This document shows, one piece after another, positions 40,075-51,269 of a stretch of 64,000 nucleotides of DNA. The notes beneath the pieces were generated by a model. That model saw only the letters and a program-made list of their open reading frames with translations, ran no database searches and was not told the DNA's origin. How positions within the stretch are numbered: position 1 is the stretch's first letter; every line of letters begins with the position of its first letter. Position numbers and translations under genes: made by a program. This DNA is from Methylobacterium iners (lineage in GTDB: Bacteria > Pseudomonadota > Alphaproteobacteria > Rhizobiales > Beijerinckiaceae): contig NZ_BPQP01000020.1 of NCBI RefSeq assembly GCF_022179305.1, positions 62,001 to 126,000 on the forward strand, given 5' to 3'.

Positions 40075-41322
40075 ATGATTTTGAATCTGCTAGACGACAG
40101 TAAGCCATTAAATCTAGATAATTTGGTGCTTATTGATGGAAGTGAGCCATACACACAAGATGCATTTCCAGAAGACGGATTGATACGTTTTGATTTGCCG
40201 GATTATAGTGTTCTTTATAGAGAGGTTAGAACTTACTTTCAGTATGACGAGCTTCTAGGTAAGACTCTCGAGGAGATCAGCACACTACGTAACGTCATTT
40301 TCGAGAATAGAGTATTTGGTTTTGCGCAAGATGGATTTACAGTCAAGGGATCCGACCTCTTCGACTACGTGTTCGGAAGTGCTGGTGACGACGTGTTCTA
40401 CGACAAGGGTCCGGATCGCTTCCGGGGCGGTGCAGGCGATGACACGTACTACGTTACCAACGCCAACACCGATGTGAGCGAAGGCTTGATCATTATACCC
40501 GGGCCTAACGATCCTGATGGTCCTTTTGTGAATTTTGATCGAGACGCTGGCGGAATTGATGTTGTAATTTCTTCAGTTGCTTACACGTTGCCCGATTATA
40601 TTGAGAATCTTACGCTCGTCGGACCTGTACTTGGAACTGGCAATGAACTTGCCAACGTCATTACCGGCGATAGCACAAGCAATAACCTGCGAGGCGAGGC
40701 CGGAAATGATCGTCTGATCGGTGGAGGCGGAAATGATAAGGTAGATGGTGGGTCCGGTGTTGACACTTTCGTCTTAAGTGGTTCACGTGCTGACTATGTC
40801 TTTACCCGTCAACCCGGAACGTCGGTAGCAGAGGCTGCTGTTTCTGTCGCTCATACGACGACGGGGCTATCAGATGGCGTCGATCAGCTCAGAAACATTG
40901 AGGTGATTGAGTTTGCAGGAGGAAATCTAGCTCCTGCTGGGTCCATCCAAGGTACTGGTGCCAATAATCTCTTTATTGGAACAGCCGGAGCAGACTCATT
41001 TTTCTTTGACACTGCACTTGGCATTCCGGCTGGTGCCGATGTCATCCGTGGGTTCGGTATTGGAGATCGAATTATTACAACCTCGCTCATAAGCGATCCC
41101 AATGGAGACGGGCGGATCAGAGCTGACAGTAGTGATCGATTTGTGTTGCCGACCTTTGAGGGTGAGACGGATGCTGGACCTACGAGCAGCCTGAAGGTCT
41201 TCTCAAATACCGGTGTCTTCTCGCATCTTCAGCTTGTAGACGAACAGACAGAGCAAGGCGTGACCTTCTACAGCTATGCTACACTGAACGATTTGCAATC
41301 CTCCTCAGGTCTTCTTTTCTAA
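40075..41322 (+). CDS. RTX-type calcium-binding repeat protein
   Basis: The 415 residues contain nonapeptide-like Gly/Asp repeats that bind Ca2+ in beta-roll proteins: FGSAGDDVFYD, FRGGAGDDTYYV, then RGEAGNDRLIGGGGNDKVDGGSGVDTFV around residue 220, and a C-terminal FIGTAGADSFFFDTALG...GADVIRGFGIGDR module. No catalytic domain and no N-terminal signal, as expected for type I secretion through a C-terminal signal. ATG 40075 lies 9 nt after GGGG; GTG 40024 is in frame but poorer. A/T-rich compared with core genes, and bracketed by IS5 relics. Confidence 0.85.
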   Translation: MILNLLDDSKPLNLDNLVLIDGSEPYTQDAFPEDGLIRFDLPDYSVLYREVRTYFQYDELLGKTLEEISTLRNVIFENRVFGFAQDGFTVKGSDLFDYVFGSAGDDVFYDKGPDRFRGGAGDDTYYVTNANTDVSEGLIIIPGPNDPDGPFVNFDRDAGGIDVVISSVAYTLPDYIENLTLVGPVLGTGNELANVITGDSTSNNLRGEAGNDRLIGGGGNDKVDGGSGVDTFVLSGSRADYVFTRQPGTSVAEAAVSVAHTTTGLSDGVDQLRNIEVIEFAGGNLAPAGSIQGTGANNLFIGTAGADSFFFDTALGIPAGADVIRGFGIGDRIITTSLISDPNGDGRIRADSSDRFVLPTFEGETDAGPTSSLKVFSNTGVFSHLQLVDEQTEQGVTFYSYATLNDLQSSSGLLF

Positions 41323-41368
41323 GAGTGTGCCCAACATTTCAAGCACTTGAAGTGAATTGGAATGTCGA

Positions 41369-41540
41369 TTAGGCTATGTTGACGTAGTGTCTAAGCGAGA
41401 GGCGGATGGCGGTGAGTTGGACGAAGCCGAGGAAGCTCGACGCGGTCTTGTTGTAGCGCGTCGCGACGCGTCGTGCGCTCTTGAGCTGACCGATGCCGCG
41501 TTCGATCCTGTTTCGTAGCCCGTAGATGAAGCCGTCCACC
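41369..41540 (-). pseudogene. IS5-family transposase, C-terminal fragment (relic 2)
   Basis: Minus-strand frame ending at 41369 reads GLRNRIERGIGQLKSARRVA and then TRYNKTASSFLGFVQLTAIR...LRHYVNIA, the C-terminal end of IS427-group IS5 transposases, including the final Arg/Lys-rich segment after the catalytic Glu. The N-terminal domain and most of the DDE core are absent; past about 41540 the sequence changes to the repeated ATCCTGCTGGCCC tail. Confidence 0.85.
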
Positions 41541-41587
41541 GGGAATCCTGCTGGCCCAGCTGGTGAAGGAGTAAACAACAGCCACCC

Positions 41588-42053
41588 TCATCCTCTCGCG
41601 AACTTGTCACGAGCGCCACGCGCCACGTGCCAGCGCATGTTGAAGCGGACCACGCCCCAGAGATCGACCTCGGCGTACTCCTCGACGGCGTAGGCCGGCA
41701 TCGTGCGGTTTGCGAAGGCGAGCTTCAGCCGGTTGCCGTCCAGCACCAGCCGCTTGAGGCTGAACTGACCATCGACACACCACCAAGAAGCTCCCAGGCC
41801 TGGTCTTGAGGCTGTGGTCGACCAGCATGACGTCGCGATCGTGGATGCCGACGTCGATCATCGATTCGCCGGAGACGTTCAGCAGGAACGAGGCCGGCGG
41901 GTTCGGCGCGAGCCAGCGCGGTAGATCAAGCGCGCCTTCCAGGAAGTCATCGGCCGGTGACGGAAAGTCGGCGCAGACCGCATGACCAACGATCGGGATG
42001 CGGACGAGACCGCCGCTGTCCACGACCAATTCCCTGACCTGATGGATGCCCAT
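41588..42053 (-). pseudogene. umuD: umuD-like S24 peptidase, frameshifted
   Basis: From ATG 42053 the frame reads IPIVGHAVCADFPSPADDFLEGALDLP and then FLLNVSGESMIDVGIHDRDVMLVDHSLKTRPGSFLVV, matching UmuD with nucleophile Ser in GESM. At about 41772-41785 a net +1 shift occurs; the other frame continues DGQFSLKRLVLDGNRLKLAF, with the catalytic Lys, and ends VDLWGVVRFNMRWHV...ARG at 41588. The shift separates Ser from Lys, so the protein should be inactive. No umuC gene is adjacent. Confidence 0.85.
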
Positions 42054-42072
42054 GACATCTCCCTCTTATAGA

Positions 42073-42452
<380 letters not shown>

Positions 42453-42689
42453 TCAGCGGTGGGCTACAGCCGTCCACGTCGGTGAGAAGTGCGCTCTGAT
42501 ATTCCGATTTGGGGCTCGCCGAATTGGTGGAGCGGAGCTGCGCAAAACGAACCAAGCTGCAAGGGCGACTGTAGCTAAACTCCCACCGAGTGGAGCAGCA
42601 ACCGCCGCCTGTAGCACTCCATTCGGCCACATCAGCGCAGCGCTACCAAGTGCGCCTAGGAACGTGACAGGTAGGTAGGCGATGATCAT
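42453..42689 (-). CDS. small hypothetical membrane protein
   Basis: From ATG 42689 (GGAG upstream) encodes 78 residues with two hydrophobic segments, IIAYLPVTFLGALGSAALMW and LQAAVAAPLGGSLATVALAAW, and a basic C-terminus. Not recognised. Upstream in-frame extension to 42824 lacks hydrophobic or other features and is not preferred. Confidence 0.5.
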   Translation of the reverse strand: MIIAYLPVTFLGALGSAALMWPNGVLQAAVAAPLGGSLATVALAAWFVLRSSAPPIRRAPNRNIRAHFSPTWTAVAHR

Positions 42690-42904
42690 GCTCCGGCCCT
42701 TCGGCTTGTGCTGATCGACTACCAACGCGTAGCAATCCTCCCAGTTGCGGCCAAGCCTCAGGCTGCTACCAGAAATTTTCCAAGATGACGATGGCGAAGG
42801 CAGCTTGAGACCTTCCCACCGCATCTGCTCAGTGTGTTGGATTGCACGGAACCCTGTGCTGGCGTTTGGTATTCCTGCCCGGCATCACAGTGGAGGCACT
42901 CGTC

Positions 42905-43075
42905 ATGCAGCGCGACGAAGCCGTCCAAGTTCACGGTGACATGGAACATGTCCCACGTCCCAAGCGCGATCTTGTTACACCACTCGTGCTCCTGAGCGGC
43001 GGCATTCTCACGGCAGCATGGTGTGGGCTGCTAGTCTGGGGTGTCGTGAGCCTAGTCAGCTACCTGTTTGGCTAG
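42905..43075 (+). CDS. small hypothetical membrane protein
   Basis: Encodes 56 residues: a polar N-terminus and one membrane helix (VTPLVLLSGGILTAAWCGLLVWGVVSLV). GGAGG lies 8 nt before ATG 42905. Not recognised. It converges with a tiny minus-strand frame at 43072-43164. Confidence 0.55.
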   Translation: MQRDEAVQVHGDMEHVPRPKRDLVTPLVLLSGGILTAAWCGLLVWGVVSLVSYLFG

Positions 43076-43164
43076 CTGGATTCGTCCGTTGGAGCCTCGG
43101 GCGCGCGATGCACCAGCTCGAGAACGAGGGCAAAACATGCCAAATAGGCGATGCCGACGAGCAT
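43072..43164 (-). CDS. possible very small membrane peptide
   Basis: Thirty residues beginning MLVGIAYLACFALVLELVHR, a single helix plus an acidic tail. GAGGG precedes the ATG. Its stop overlaps the end of the convergent gene. Support is only the start signal and hydrophobicity. Confidence 0.3.
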   Translation of the reverse strand: MLVGIAYLACFALVLELVHRAPEAPTDESS

Positions 43165-43357
43165 CAGACCCTCACGTGAGAAGCGTTTCCACCCCACGCT
43201 CCGGTGGGATTACCTAAGTAGTTTCACATAGGATAATCGAGGGCAATTGGATTGTGAGCCGCCTCATAGTTGAGGCGGATCAACTCCGCGCGATGACATG
43301 CCTGGGCGACAAAAGAGCAAAAAGCCCGCCGCGGCGCGAGCCGGGCGGTCTTAGACA

Positions 43358-43597
43358 TCACGCCGTTGCCGGGACGCGCGGCATCACCGGCAGCCTAATC
43401 AGCGTGACCCTGCTGGTGTCCTTGATAGACAAGAGCCAGCCTTCCTCATTCCTAGGAAGCACGCCAATCTTGCGCATCTTTTCGAGCACCGCTGTAGCTT
43501 CGTTGATCGCCTCATAGCGGTCGCGGGCCTCGACGCCCTTGTAGTCTCGAATGGTCTGAAGACCCTTCTCAAGATCGAAATAGAAGCGCTGCGACAC
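43358..43597 (-). CDS. DUF6894 family protein
   Basis: The 79 residues (MSQRFYFDLEKGLQTIRDYKGVEARDRYEAINEATAVLEKM) match the DUF6894 family, very abundant in Methylobacterium and relatives, characterised by RYFFDL-like openings, a D-x-G-x-E segment and an Ala/Leu-rich helix. Function unknown. Located in insertion II near the integrase remnant. Confidence 0.75.
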   Translation of the reverse strand: MSQRFYFDLEKGLQTIRDYKGVEARDRYEAINEATAVLEKMRKIGVLPRNEEGWLLSIKDTSRVTLIRLPVMPRVPATA

Positions 43598-43660
43598 CCG
43601 TGGCTCCCCAGGGCATATCGGCTAATATCTGACAGCCTCTAAGTAGTCGCAGATGCGGAC

Positions 43661-44122
43661 TCACGTCCGACATTGAACTTTAGTAGGGGGCATGGCCTGC
43701 GGGGCCATTGAACGGAAGCATTCCTTCGTGTCAGTGCCGGGCAGGCTGAGATGGGAGCTCTTGGGCTTGCGTCCGCGGCCCAGCACGAGGCCGGCGTCCG
43801 CCGCCTCGAGGTACTGGTCGCAGAGCTGTTCAACCGTAAGCGATTTGCGCCGAGTCGCTTTATCCTCCGCGGGATCATCGCCCCTCGCGACCTGCCCGAG
43901 CAGCGAGAGCGCATCCTTGCGGGCTTGCTCAGCCGTGACGGGACCGTGCAGGCCGATCGTGACGCGGCGGGTCCGACCGGCATTGCGGTATTGGACAAGG
44001 TAGCTGCGCCGGCCGGACGCGAATACACGCAGACCGAAGCCAGGGAGCTCGTCACACCACAGGAAGTAGTCCTTGCCCTGCGGCTCAGCCGCTTCGACAA
44101 CCCGCTTCGTCAGCTTCGCCAA
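43661..44122 (-). pseudogene. tyrosine integrase, N-terminal fragment
   Basis: From ATG 44122 reads MAKLTKRVVEAAEPQGKDYF, the arm-type DNA-binding domain (ELPGFGLRVFASGRRSYLVQYRN, RRVTIGLHGPVTAEQARKDA), and the start of the core-binding domain (KSLTVEQLCDQYLEAADAGL). After GLVLGRGRKPK homology stops and 35 unrelated residues lead to a stop; the catalytic domain with the R-H-R-Y residues is absent. The start is 163 nt from attR, so this is the integrase that placed insertion II into comM, now truncated. Confidence 0.88.
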
Positions 44123-44285
44123 TCTGCCCTCCCCGCTTCCGCGGAAGCACTACGGAAGCAGCAGGAGGGAAACCCGGCCATTCACCAGGAACCTCGATCG
44201 CAGCCGAGCAACTCGAAACTGCTGGTTTTTCAGACGCTTGTAAACAGCAGCGCAGCCGGGAAAATCGCGGTAATGTGCTTCCCCT

Positions 44286-44306
44286 ATCCCCTCGAAGGCG
44301 ACGGTG
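44286..44306. repeat. attR: 21-bp direct repeat at the comM start
   Basis: Second copy of the attL sequence at 37919-37939. On the minus strand it covers the third base of codon 6 to the second base of codon 13 of comM, just downstream of the native start at 44323. Confidence 0.85.
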
Positions 44307-44323
44307 GCGACGCGCGTGACCAT
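44286..44323 (-). pseudogene. comM: comM (yifB), N-terminal start fragment
   Basis: ATG 44323 begins MVTRVATVAFEGI, the conserved ComM N-terminus; homology stops exactly at the end of the 21-bp repeat and the sequence runs into insertion II. The native comM promoter must therefore lie to the right, in the gap shared with the PepSY gene, and now reads into the element. Confidence 0.85.
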
Positions 44324-44468
44324 CGACGTTCCGACTCCCAGCCGCCATCGAGGGTAAAGCGTAGCCCTAATCCTGACAACCGAGGCGTGCGTCTCGCCGA
44401 TAAGGCTGCGGGAACCCTGCGCGCTTCCGCCCGTTCGGTCGCCGCGACGTCCCGCACAGGAGATTTCC

Positions 44469-44732
44469 ATGACCATCGCCAAGATCGGCCTCTCGGCCCT
44501 CGCCCTCGGCCTCGCCCTCACCGGTTCCGCCTTCGCCGACCGCGCTCCGACGCCCGACGAGCAGACCAAGATCGAGGCCGCCCTCAAGAAGGAGGGCTTC
44601 ACCAAGTGGAAGTCGATCGAGGTGGAATCCGACGAGATCGAGATCGAGGACGCCATCGACGCGAGCGGCAAGCAGTTCGACCTCGAGCTCGACCCGAAGA
44701 CCTTCGCCATCACCAAGCGCAAGGCCGAGTAG
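44469..44732 (+). CDS. PepSY-domain exported protein
   Basis: The 87 residues start with a signal peptide (ISLSAL-type: IGLSALALGLALTGSAFA) and end with a small PepSY-like domain (TKIEAALKKEGFTKWKSIEVESDEIEIEDAID...FDLELDPKTFAITKRK). Small periplasmic PepSY proteins are common in alphaproteobacteria and may inhibit proteases, though the role is unproven. AGGAGA precedes ATG 44469. Divergent to the comM start, upstream of the SRP RNA. Confidence 0.85.
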   Translation: MTIAKIGLSALALGLALTGSAFADRAPTPDEQTKIEAALKKEGFTKWKSIEVESDEIEIEDAIDASGKQFDLELDPKTFAITKRKAE

Positions 44733-44794
44733 CGCCCGGACAGGCCGCGAGGTCGGCGCTTGCGTTCGCCGGACGCGCCGGCCATATAACCCGC

Positions 44795-44888
44795 GGGAGG
44801 TTGGCGAGGGACGTTTCACTCGCCAACCGGGTCAGGTCCGGAAGGAAGCAGCCCTAACGAGACCGAACGGGTCTTCGTCCAGCCTCCC
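44795..44888 (+). ncRNA. ffs: 4.5S signal recognition particle RNA
   Basis: Contains the invariant SRP domain IV core GTCAGGTCCGGAAGGAAGCA followed by GCCC, with GGGAGGTTGG at the 5' end pairing with CCAGCCTCCC at the 3' end to close the hairpin. The RNA binds Ffh and targets membrane proteins to FtsY. The position just upstream of dnaX is the usual alphaproteobacterial location. Confidence 0.93.
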
Positions 44889-44960
44889 ACCTCGATCGCG
44901 CCACCGGGCCGGCGAGGGGACGACGCCCGGACAGGGCAGCGGACCGGCATCCAGGGCGGC

Positions 44961-46787
44961 ATGGACGCGAGCACCGGCACTCCCAGCGACGCGCCGGGCC
45001 TTCCCGGCTTTGCCCCGCCACCCGATGCGGCGACGCCCTATCGCGTGCTCGCCCGCAAGTACCGGCCCAAGGATTTCGACGACCTGATCGGCCAGTCCGC
45101 GATGGTGCGGACACTGGCCAACGCGTTCGCCGCCAATCGGATTCCCCAGGCCTGGATGCTCACGGGCGTGCGCGGGGTCGGCAAGACCACGACGGCGCGC
45201 ATCCTGGCCCGCGGCCTCAACTACGCCCGCGACGGGCATCCCGATACCGGCCCGACCATCGCGATGCCCGAGCTCGGGCGACACTGCCAGGCGATCATCG
45301 AGTCCCGGCACATGGACGTGCTGGAGATGGATGCGGCCTCCCATACCGGCATCGAGGACGTCCGGGCCATCATCGACGGCATCCGCTACTCGCCGGTCTC
45401 GGCTCGCTACAAGGTCTACATCGTCGACGAGGTCCACATGCTCTCGGAGAAGGCCTTCAACGCCTTCCTGAAGACGCTGGAGGAGCCGCCCCCCCACGCG
45501 AAGTTCGTGTTCGCGACCACCGAGATCCGGAAGGTTCCGGTGACGATCCTGTCGCGCTGCCAGCGCTTCGACCTGCGCCGGGTCGAGGCCGCGACGCTGT
45601 CGGCCCACCTTGCCCGCATCTGCGCGGCCGAAGGCGTGAGCGCCGAGGACGAGGCGCTCGCCGCCATCGTGCGCGCGGCGGAAGGGTCGGTGCGCGACGC
45701 GCTCTCGCTCCTCGATCAGGCCATCGCCCACGGCGCTGGCCTCGTCAGCGCCGCCAGCGTGCGCGACATGCTGGGCCTCGCCGATCGGGGGCGCATCGTC
45801 GACCTGTTCGAGGCGGCGATGCGGGGTGACATCCCCAAGGCCTTCGCGGAGCTGCGCAGCCAGTACGAATCCGGGGCCGACCCGGCCGTCATCCTCTCGG
45901 ACCTCGCCGGGTTCTGCCACCTCGTGACGCGGCTGAAGCTGGTGCCGGAGGCGGCCGCGGCCGATCCCACCTTGAGCGAGGCCGAGCGTCGGCGGGGAGC
46001 CGAGTTCGCCGGCAAGCTCTCGGTTCGCGTCCTGTCGCGGGCCTGGCAGATCCTGCTCAAGGCGATCCCGGAGGTGCAGACCGCGACGCGGCCGCTCGCC
46101 GCCGCCGAGATGGTTTTCGTTCGCCTCGCCTACGCCGCCGACCTGCCCACGCCCGACGAGGCCCTGCGGCAGCTGAAGGGCGAGGCCTTGGCGACCGCCG
46201 GCGCGCCGGCGCTGGTCTCCGCCCCGGCCCTCCCCGTCGGCGCGCTGCCCGACCCCGCCGCCGCGCCTCAAGCCACCGTCCCGCCGCCCCGCCCCGCCCT
46301 CGTCCGGACGAGCGGCGGCCCTCCGCAGCCGAGCGTGGCGCCGGCGCCCGTGGAGGCGGCCGGCCCGCGGCTGACGCAGTTTGCGGACGTGGTGGCGCTC
46401 GCCGACGCCCGTCGCGACATCGGCCTGAAGATGGCGCTGGAGCGCGAGGTCCACCTCGTCCGCTTCGAGGAGGGCCACATCGAGCTTCGGCTCGCGGAGA
46501 GCGGGCGCCCCAGCCTCGCCAACGACCTCGCCCGAGCGCTCGACGCCTGGACCGGGCGTCGCTGGATCGTCGCCCTGTCGCAGGAGCACGGCGCGCCGAC
46601 TCTCGAGGCGACGTCCCGCGCCGCGCAGGCGAGCCGGCACGAGGACGCGGCGGCGCATCCCCTGGTGAGGGAAGTGCTGCAGCGCTTTCCCGGTGCCCAG
46701 ATCGTGGACGTCCGCGACAAGGCCGCCGGCGCGGATGCGGCCGAGGCGGTGCCCGGCACCGAGCCGACGAGCGAAGAGGACGCCTGA
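44961..46787 (+). CDS. dnaX: DNA polymerase III subunit gamma/tau
   Basis: Clamp-loader ATPase and replisome organiser. The 608 residues contain RVLARKYRPKDFDDLIGQ, Walker A GVRGVGKTTTARILARGLN near residue 70, DVLEMDAASHTGIEDVR, Walker B VYIVDEVHMLSEKAFNAFLK, and sensor FATTEIRKVPVTILSRCQRF, followed by a Pro/Ala-rich linker and the tau C-terminal polymerase-binding region. ATG 44961 opens the conserved frame after a short disordered leader. The usual downstream ybaB-recR pair is not present; hppA follows. Confidence 0.95.
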   Translation: MDASTGTPSDAPGLPGFAPPPDAATPYRVLARKYRPKDFDDLIGQSAMVRTLANAFAANRIPQAWMLTGVRGVGKTTTARILARGLNYARDGHPDTGPTIAMPELGRHCQAIIESRHMDVLEMDAASHTGIEDVRAIIDGIRYSPVSARYKVYIVDEVHMLSEKAFNAFLKTLEEPPPHAKFVFATTEIRKVPVTILSRCQRFDLRRVEAATLSAHLARICAAEGVSAEDEALAAIVRAAEGSVRDALSLLDQAIAHGAGLVSAASVRDMLGLADRGRIVDLFEAAMRGDIPKAFAELRSQYESGADPAVILSDLAGFCHLVTRLKLVPEAAAADPTLSEAERRRGAEFAGKLSVRVLSRAWQILLKAIPEVQTATRPLAAAEMVFVRLAYAADLPTPDEALRQLKGEALATAGAPALVSAPALPVGALPDPAAAPQATVPPPRPALVRTSGGPPQPSVAPAPVEAAGPRLTQFADVVALADARRDIGLKMALEREVHLVRFEEGHIELRLAESGRPSLANDLARALDAWTGRRWIVALSQEHGAPTLEATSRAAQASRHEDAAAHPLVREVLQRFPGAQIVDVRDKAAGADAAEAVPGTEPTSEEDA

Positions 46788-47200
46788 ACCAGGCTGTCTC
46801 CGCCGCCCTTTCCCGGACGCCTGCAGCATCAGCGGAAGGCGATCCGGGACCCGGCCACCGGCCTGCCGCGTCAGCGGCTCGGAATGAATGACATCAGGGT
46901 GCGGGCGCTTCGCGGCTTCCTATGCTGGGCCCCGGATCGGGTTCCGCTGGCGCTCCACCCGTCCGGGGAAGGACCGGATGGGAAGAAGGCGAAAGGCTTG
47001 CCGGCCGTCTATGCTGCAATGCGGAAATATTCGCGGTTGGCAGTTCCCATGAACGTTTGCGCTGGGAACGGAAGTTTGGCAATCAGAGCACGCATTTCCG
47101 GGGAGGAATGCCAAAGCCGAGCGCTTCGTCCCATGACCGGCGGCCGCCAGCGGCCGTCCGGCCGAGCTCGATAATCACGAAACAGCCCAAGGACGGTAGA
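46788..47200. other. intergenic region before hppA
   Basis: A 413-nt gap. The start holds TTTCCCGGACGCCTGCAGC and related bases, resembling TTTCCCGGGCGCCTGAAGC at 58979-58997, so a short dispersed repeat. At 47043-47069 GTTCCCA and TGGGAAC flank 13 nt, a possible regulatory dyad in the hppA leader. No gene recognised. Confidence 0.45.
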
Positions 47201-49348
<2,148 letters not shown>

Positions 49349-49382
49349 GACCGACCGGCCGATCGTTTTGTGCACATCCCCA

Positions 49383-49402
49383 TCTCCCCGCATGCGGGGA
49401 GA
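49383..49402. terminator. palindromic hairpin between convergent hppA and DUF177 gene
   Basis: TCTCCCCGCATGCGGGGAGA is a perfect palindrome 34 nt past the hppA stop and 6 nt past the minus-strand DUF177 stop, well placed as a bidirectional terminator. No strong T-tract on either side. Confidence 0.55.
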
Positions 49403-49408
49403 GGGGCG

Positions 49409-49915
49409 CTACCCCTCATCCGGCCTGAGCTTGCGCAACACGGCGAGCGGCGGCTCCTCGGCATCCTCGATCAGGGGCTCGAAGGCAACGCCGGGCTTGC
49501 GCGGATAGGGGTCGAGCCCCAGCGACAGGAACTCCGCGGTCAGCGCCCCGAAATCGATGCGGCCGCCGACGATGGGGTCGGGCACGTCGGCCTCCTCGGC
49601 ATCGGTGCCCTCGAGCACGTCCGTATCCGTGAACGCGGCCTCCACGGGCTCGACGAGCTCGCTTTCGAAGGGCTCGAGCGTGACCGTGCAGATCTGCGTC
49701 ACCACGGCGCTGACCGTGCCGGTGACCTCGAGCCGGGTCGAGGAGCCTTGCGCCGTGAAGCGGCCGACGAGGTCGCGCACCGCAGGAATCTTGAAGTCCG
49801 CGGCCAGCGCCGCGCACTCGGCCGGCGTCGCCTCGACGGTCACCGGCGTGCCGTCGCGGCGCAGGCGCTCGACGCTAATCGGCCGCGACAGGGGGAAGGT
49901 TTCGTTCGTCCTCAT
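49409..49915 (-). CDS. DUF177 (YceD-like) protein
   Basis: The 168 residues match DUF177, a family tied to 23S rRNA accumulation and often encoded before rpmF or plsX. Visible features: FPLSRPISVERLRRDGTPVTVEAT, the central VTQICTVTLEPFESELVEPVEAAFT with the conserved Cys and EPF, and an acidic C-terminal region ending LDPYPRKPGVAFEPLIEDAEE. The start overlaps the stop of the bc1-chaperone gene by 4 nt (ATGA). plsX itself lies 6 kb away on the other strand. Confidence 0.9.
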   Translation of the reverse strand: MRTNETFPLSRPISVERLRRDGTPVTVEATPAECAALAADFKIPAVRDLVGRFTAQGSSTRLEVTGTVSAVVTQICTVTLEPFESELVEPVEAAFTDTDVLEGTDAEEADVPDPIVGGRIDFGALTAEFLSLGLDPYPRKPGVAFEPLIEDAEEPPLAVLRKLRPDEG

Positions 49916-50469
49916 GGTCGGACCTCCGGTTCGGCGAAGGCTTCGGGTGCGGGGAAGCGCGGCCCCTCCCCCAACAATCGATCGAGATCGGCCCCGGCAA
50001 GGCTCGCATCGGCGGCCCGCACGTAGCGGGCGAGGCCTCGGCCGGCCTCGGCCCCCTCCACCCCGATGACGTTGCGGGCCAGCGCCAGCGCGAGGGCCGC
50101 CTCATCCCCGCCATCCAGCGCGACATCGCAGCCCTCGGCACGGCCGTAGAAGGCCGCACCCAGCTTCTTCATGCGCTTGGGCACGCCGAAATCGCCCACG
50201 CCCATCTCGCGCAGCGAGGCGTCGAGCTGCAGGAAGACGGAATTGACGAGATCCTGGGCGACGTCGGCCGCGGGCGGCGGCAATTGGTGGAGGCGGCGCA
50301 GCACCAGGACAACGTGCAGGGTGAGGCATTCGAAGCGCCCCTCCACGCTGTCCGGGACGCCGAGCCGGGTGTAGAGCCCGGGCGCCCGCGAGGCGTCGTT
50401 GATGCGCCCGTGCAACGTCATCACGGCCTGCGAACGGGCGCTCGAGCGCCTGAACAATCGCGCGATCAT
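49912..50469 (-). CDS. ubiquinol-cytochrome c chaperone family protein (CBP3-like)
   Basis: The 185 residues match the bacterial relatives of mitochondrial Cbp3/UQCC1, needed for cytochrome bc1 assembly: MIARLFRRSSARSQ, YTRLGVPDSVEGRFECLTLHVVLVLRRL, VFLQLDASLREMGVGDFGVPKRMKKLGAAFYGR. ATG 50469 matches the usual family start; ATG 50481 is 12 nt upstream in frame. Coupled to the DUF177 gene, and divergent from bamE. Confidence 0.9.
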   Translation of the reverse strand: MIARLFRRSSARSQAVMTLHGRINDASRAPGLYTRLGVPDSVEGRFECLTLHVVLVLRRLHQLPPPAADVAQDLVNSVFLQLDASLREMGVGDFGVPKRMKKLGAAFYGRAEGCDVALDGGDEAALALALARNVIGVEGAEAGRGLARYVRAADASLAGADLDRLLGEGPRFPAPEAFAEPEVRP

Positions 50470-50633
50470 GCCGTCCACCATGCGTGCCCTGGGTGTGGCC
50501 GAGCTTGCCTTGTCAAAGCCATAACCCCGCGTTAGGCCAGCGAATGGTCAAGGTGCAAGCCCCATCCGTGCCGGATGCGGCCGGCTCCGCATCGATCACG
50601 TGTCTCGTTCCGCAACACGATCAAGGGTGGCCG

Positions 50634-51131
50634 ATGTCGCGCCGTCTCGTTCCGTCGCTCGCTCGTCTCGCCGTCCTCGGCCTCGTCGCCACCGGTCTCG
50701 GCGCCTGCATCGGCGAGGAGCTCCGTCACGGCTACCAGATCGACCAGGCCGCGCTCGCCACCGTGAAGCCGGGGCAGAGCGCCGAGCAGGTGCTGCAGAT
50801 CCTCGGCACGCCCTCGACGGTCTCCACAGTCGGCAACAAGTCCTGGTACTACATCAGCCAGAACACCCGCCGCACGGTCCTGTTCCTCGGCGAGCAGGTG
50901 GAGGACCAGAAGGTCACGGCGGTCTATTTCAACGCGGCCTTCAAGGTCGAGCGCGTCGCCCTCTACGGGTTGCAGGACGGCAAGATCTTCGACTTCATCG
51001 AGCGCCAGACCCCGACGAGCGGCGCCGACCGCGCCTTCCTCAGCCAGCTCTTCCGCGGCCTGACCAAGTACGAGCCCTTCGGCTCGGGCTCCGGCACCAG
51101 CATCGTGCCCGGCGCGCGCAGCGGCCTGTGA
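50634..51131 (+). CDS. bamE: outer membrane assembly lipoprotein BamE
   Basis: Small lipoprotein (SmpA/OmlA) of the BAM complex, which folds outer-membrane barrels. The 165 residues start with a lipoprotein signal peptide and lipobox (VLGLVATGLGAC), followed by the family segment LATVKPGQSAEQVLQILGTPSTVSTVGNKSWYYIS. ATG 50634 lies 6 nt after AAGGGTGG; the longer upstream frame would bury the signal peptide. Confidence 0.93.
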   Translation: MSRRLVPSLARLAVLGLVATGLGACIGEELRHGYQIDQAALATVKPGQSAEQVLQILGTPSTVSTVGNKSWYYISQNTRRTVLFLGEQVEDQKVTAVYFNAAFKVERVALYGLQDGKIFDFIERQTPTSGADRAFLSQLFRGLTKYEPFGSGSGTSIVPGARSGL

Positions 51132-51269
51132 GCGCCTGCCGGGGCGCGGGTCGCACCGGGCGATAGAAAACCGCCACGGAGGAGGGCTCAGCCCCCGCCT
51201 GCGTCGAGGTGAAGGACGACATCCGTCAGAATGCCGCGACGAGGTGGAAGCGGGGATATCCGAACCACC

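Noticed and set aside
44288-44306. Possible tRNA or tmRNA as the att target of insertion II
   Set aside because: The repeat and flanks fold into no tRNA and instead translate to the comM N-terminus TVAFEGI.
43751-44857. 368-codon plus-strand frame through attR, the PepSY gene and ffs
   Set aside because: Runs antisense to the integrase remnant, across the att site and over an RNA gene; low-complexity Arg-rich end.
50484-50633. N-terminal extension of bamE
   Set aside because: The signal peptide and lipobox begin at ATG 50634 with a good ribosome site; the extension would bury them.
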